Shown piece by piece: positions 61,831 to 64,000 of a stretch of DNA of 64,000 nucleotides. The notes below the pieces were generated by a model. It made no database searches. It was not told the origin of the DNA and worked only from the letters and a program-made list of their open reading frames with translations. Made by a program: the position numbers and the translations under genes. The stretch's first letter is position 1, and each line of letters starts with the position of its first letter. This stretch comes from Brasenia schreberi (Eukaryota; Streptophyta; Magnoliopsida; Nymphaeales; Cabombaceae), in assembly GCA_036023115.1 (NCBI GenBank), contig JAYKKT010000073.1:11905001-11969000 (forward strand), written 5' to 3'.

Positions 61831-63529
61831 TGTGGTTGTCATTCTTATAATAATTAATGGAGCAAGATATGCTCTTTTGGAGTTCATTTTATGCTAGAAA
61901 CAGGGTTGGCTATGCAAAAGCTAACATGGAAACGACCCAAAATTTAGTATTGTTGTCCATCCTATACAACACGGAAATATTAGAGGGTTGTTTTTGAATC
62001 CCTTTTTTTCATACAAACACCAAATGATACGGCATGGAACATGAGACTCCAGCAGCTAGCAACTCAAAACCCAACTCAGACACCTGACACGGACGTCCCC
62101 ACAAAATCCATGTTTATGTCAATCCACAATAACATGAAACAAATGGGTACGGACACAAAACAATATTGACAAACACGATCTGGACCACATTATTGCGACC
62201 CCAAGCTATAAAGAAACATATAAACTAGCAAGAATCAAGAGATAAAAGTAGCTGTAGCGGACAGGATATTTGCTCAGAGAAACACGATAAAGATCAGGTG
62301 GTGACAAGAACGTTAGATGACACGCACAAGAATATGAAATTGCCAAACTAGATGTGGAGGTATAGATCAGCAAATAACCAAGTGATAAAGATACACTTGC
62401 GGAAATTTTGTTCGCAACTGCTGCTTGTCTCTGCTAGGGTTGATAAAGCTGATCCTGGCCGGAATTCAAGCTTCGCGTTGTTTCCGCTTCAAGAACTGAA
62501 TCTTCTCTCAGAAAAACAAAATCTAATCTCAGCTTAAAAGGAAAAAGTCAGAGATTGCCATCTCCATCAGTCCAGATATCCAAGTGAATTTAGATGAAGG
62601 CCCAAATTAAGTGCAGTGGAGAATGACGTGATAATAAGAGCCATACTTATCAGAGCTCATGGTCAGCATTCACACAAGCATCGATTCCGACAGCAAACAA
62701 ACAGTGCATGGTGCTGACAGAGCCCTAAGAAAGAAGCAAGACATTCTGTTTTCACTAATAAAATACCATCACGAATCATGTAGCTTACATAGGACATCAA
62801 CATCAATACAATGTGCCTAATGGATAATAGGTAAGGATGGACTCAGGTAAGGCTTGTCATAGAACCAAACCCATTATACACCCCAACAAGGCCAGCGGGA
62901 AATAGACACGTACAGTAACCCTTCTCACTAGAGGCTCCCGGGGCCTTCCTTTCACATACCAAACAACCATAAGCATGGTTTCTCCTTTCCATCTTTGATT
63001 GGTGCCACACCAACACGAACAATTCAAGATATGAAAATTTCATAACATATGTAATATATTCATGCAAAAGATTCACGAGATAGCAAATAACCAGGCACAT
63101 AGAACCAATTTGCCGATGCCCTAATACATGTAACATATTCAAGATAAGGCACTTGACGTACAGAGACAATAGTTCTAAAAAAAATGCGAGATTAACAAGC
63201 TTTTGCAGTTGCTTCTTACCAAAATGAGTACATTATGAGAAGCAAACTCTCCCATTTCATAGCTTCATCATTAATCTCTGCCATAATAGTTCTAACATGT
63301 AATATATAACAAAATTTACACTCTTCCCAGACTTGATGAAGGGCTTCTTGGACCATAATAACTGATTAAAAGCAAGGAGAGGAAAAACATCAAAACCCAT
63401 GAGAAGTTGCAAACTGCCAACTGCGCATGGATAAACAATTTCTCTCAACAAACACCAAAAAATGCCCGAATTTGACTGCCAAACTAGACAAAATTCAAAA
63501 TCCTCATAAGTACAAGTTCATGATCTTCC
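61831..63529. other. Spacer or 3' region of the BAP31-like gene, no other gene recognised
   Basis: Short open frames here have no recognisable motifs. Part of 62900-63529 may be 3' untranslated sequence of the minus-strand gene that ends at 63530. Confidence 0.35.
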
Positions 63530-63879
63530 TCACATTATTCTTAATGACTGACTCTGAAGAGTCTGGTTGTCCTCGAGCAGACGGTCATATTCCAGAAGCA
63601 GATCTTCAGATTGTTTCCGAAGGGCAAGTATGTTAGCTTCAGCAGTTTTCAATTGTTTTTCCTTCTCCTCCGACTCCAGTTTAATTTTCTTTACTTCATC
63701 CTTTAGACGCAATGTTTCTTCTCTGAGAGTCTTTGTTTCTTGAGATGCCTTCTCTTCCTTCTCTTTTAAGAGACGGCAGTCTTCCTCAAGTTTTTCGGTG
63801 TCCAGTTTCAAGGCATTTATGACTTCACGAGAACTACTTAGTTTTCTAAGATAGTGATGCAACCGATCAACGACGAAAC
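63530..63879 (-). CDS. BAP31-like ER membrane protein, last coding exon (partial gene)
   Basis: The exon is entered from an acceptor at 63880-63881 (CTAG|GT) with the frame 'FVVDRLHHYLRKLSSSR', the end of the third membrane segment in plant BAP31-like proteins. A long coiled coil follows: 'LEEDCRLLKEKEEKASQETK', 'LRLKDEVKKIKLESEEKEKQ', then the conserved 'AEANILALRKQSEDLLLEYD' and 'RLLEDNQTLQ'. BAP31 proteins sit in the ER membrane and help sort membrane cargo for export. The stop is TGA at 63530-63532. The tail after 'DNQTLQ' is short ('SQSLRIM') and lacks an obvious KKXX-type retrieval signal. Upstream exons with the membrane segments lie beyond 64000; 63882-64000 looks like intron. Confidence 0.88.
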
Positions 63880-64000
63880 CTAGAAAAAGAGAGTATCCTG
63901 CAAGAACGTTTATGCCTCTTGAGAAACCATATCAGGAAACAGTATTACAAAAGTGATTAAATATCAAACACAGATGCGCACACATCATAAAGTCAACTTA

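Overview
This window is nuclear DNA of a flowering plant. The evidence is intron-bearing, plant-type genes (nuclear psaL with a chloroplast transit peptide, a plant SUMO, a plant and fungal atypical dual-specificity phosphatase, a plant BAP31-like protein) set among plant Tat-lineage Ty3/gypsy, Ty1/copia, RTE LINE, hAT (DUF4371), Mutator-like and SINE sequences. I cannot name the species. The long introns and high transposon load suggest a medium or large genome.

Layout. 1-2650: decayed copia polyprotein (+). 3098-4115: RTE LINE fragment (-). 4310-5832: psaL (-), two exons, apparently intact. 5956-11480: repeat-rich intergenic DNA with microsatellites and SINEs. 11664-20132: five-exon dual-specificity phosphatase (+) whose 6.4-kb second intron holds a LINE, split by a 3.3-kb Mutator-like element that itself contains a long inverted repeat. 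20541-26300: chimeric LINE-tail elements, SINEs and a 2.8-kb RTE LINE inserted inside a SINE. 26460-30437: TBC-domain Rab-GAP gene (-) that looks broken. 30440-37170: repeat-rich DNA with a plant-mobile-domain relic (+) and a hAT transposase relic (-). 37172-49076: Tat-lineage Ty3/gypsy element with both LTRs and a near-perfect 5-bp target duplication. 49082-56470: mobile-domain relic, hairpin-bearing MITE-like repeats and a nearly full-length RTE LINE (51759-55028, -) with a target duplication. 56756-60496: three-exon SUMO gene (+), apparently intact. 61340-61830: decayed LINE. 63530-63879: last coding exon of a BAP31-like ER protein (-), continuing past the window.

The host genes are unrelated housekeeping genes (photosystem I, phosphatase signalling, membrane traffic, SUMOylation, ER trafficking) and form no operon or cluster. 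I found no convincing new multi-gene system. The most informative material is the order of nested insertions: a 28-bp LINE stub in the psaL intron, a LINE inside a SINE, a Mutator-like element inside a LINE inside a gene, a SINE family with at least seven copies, and chimeric elements that share the LINE tail. All boundaries and protein calls were read by eye, with no alignment or database search.
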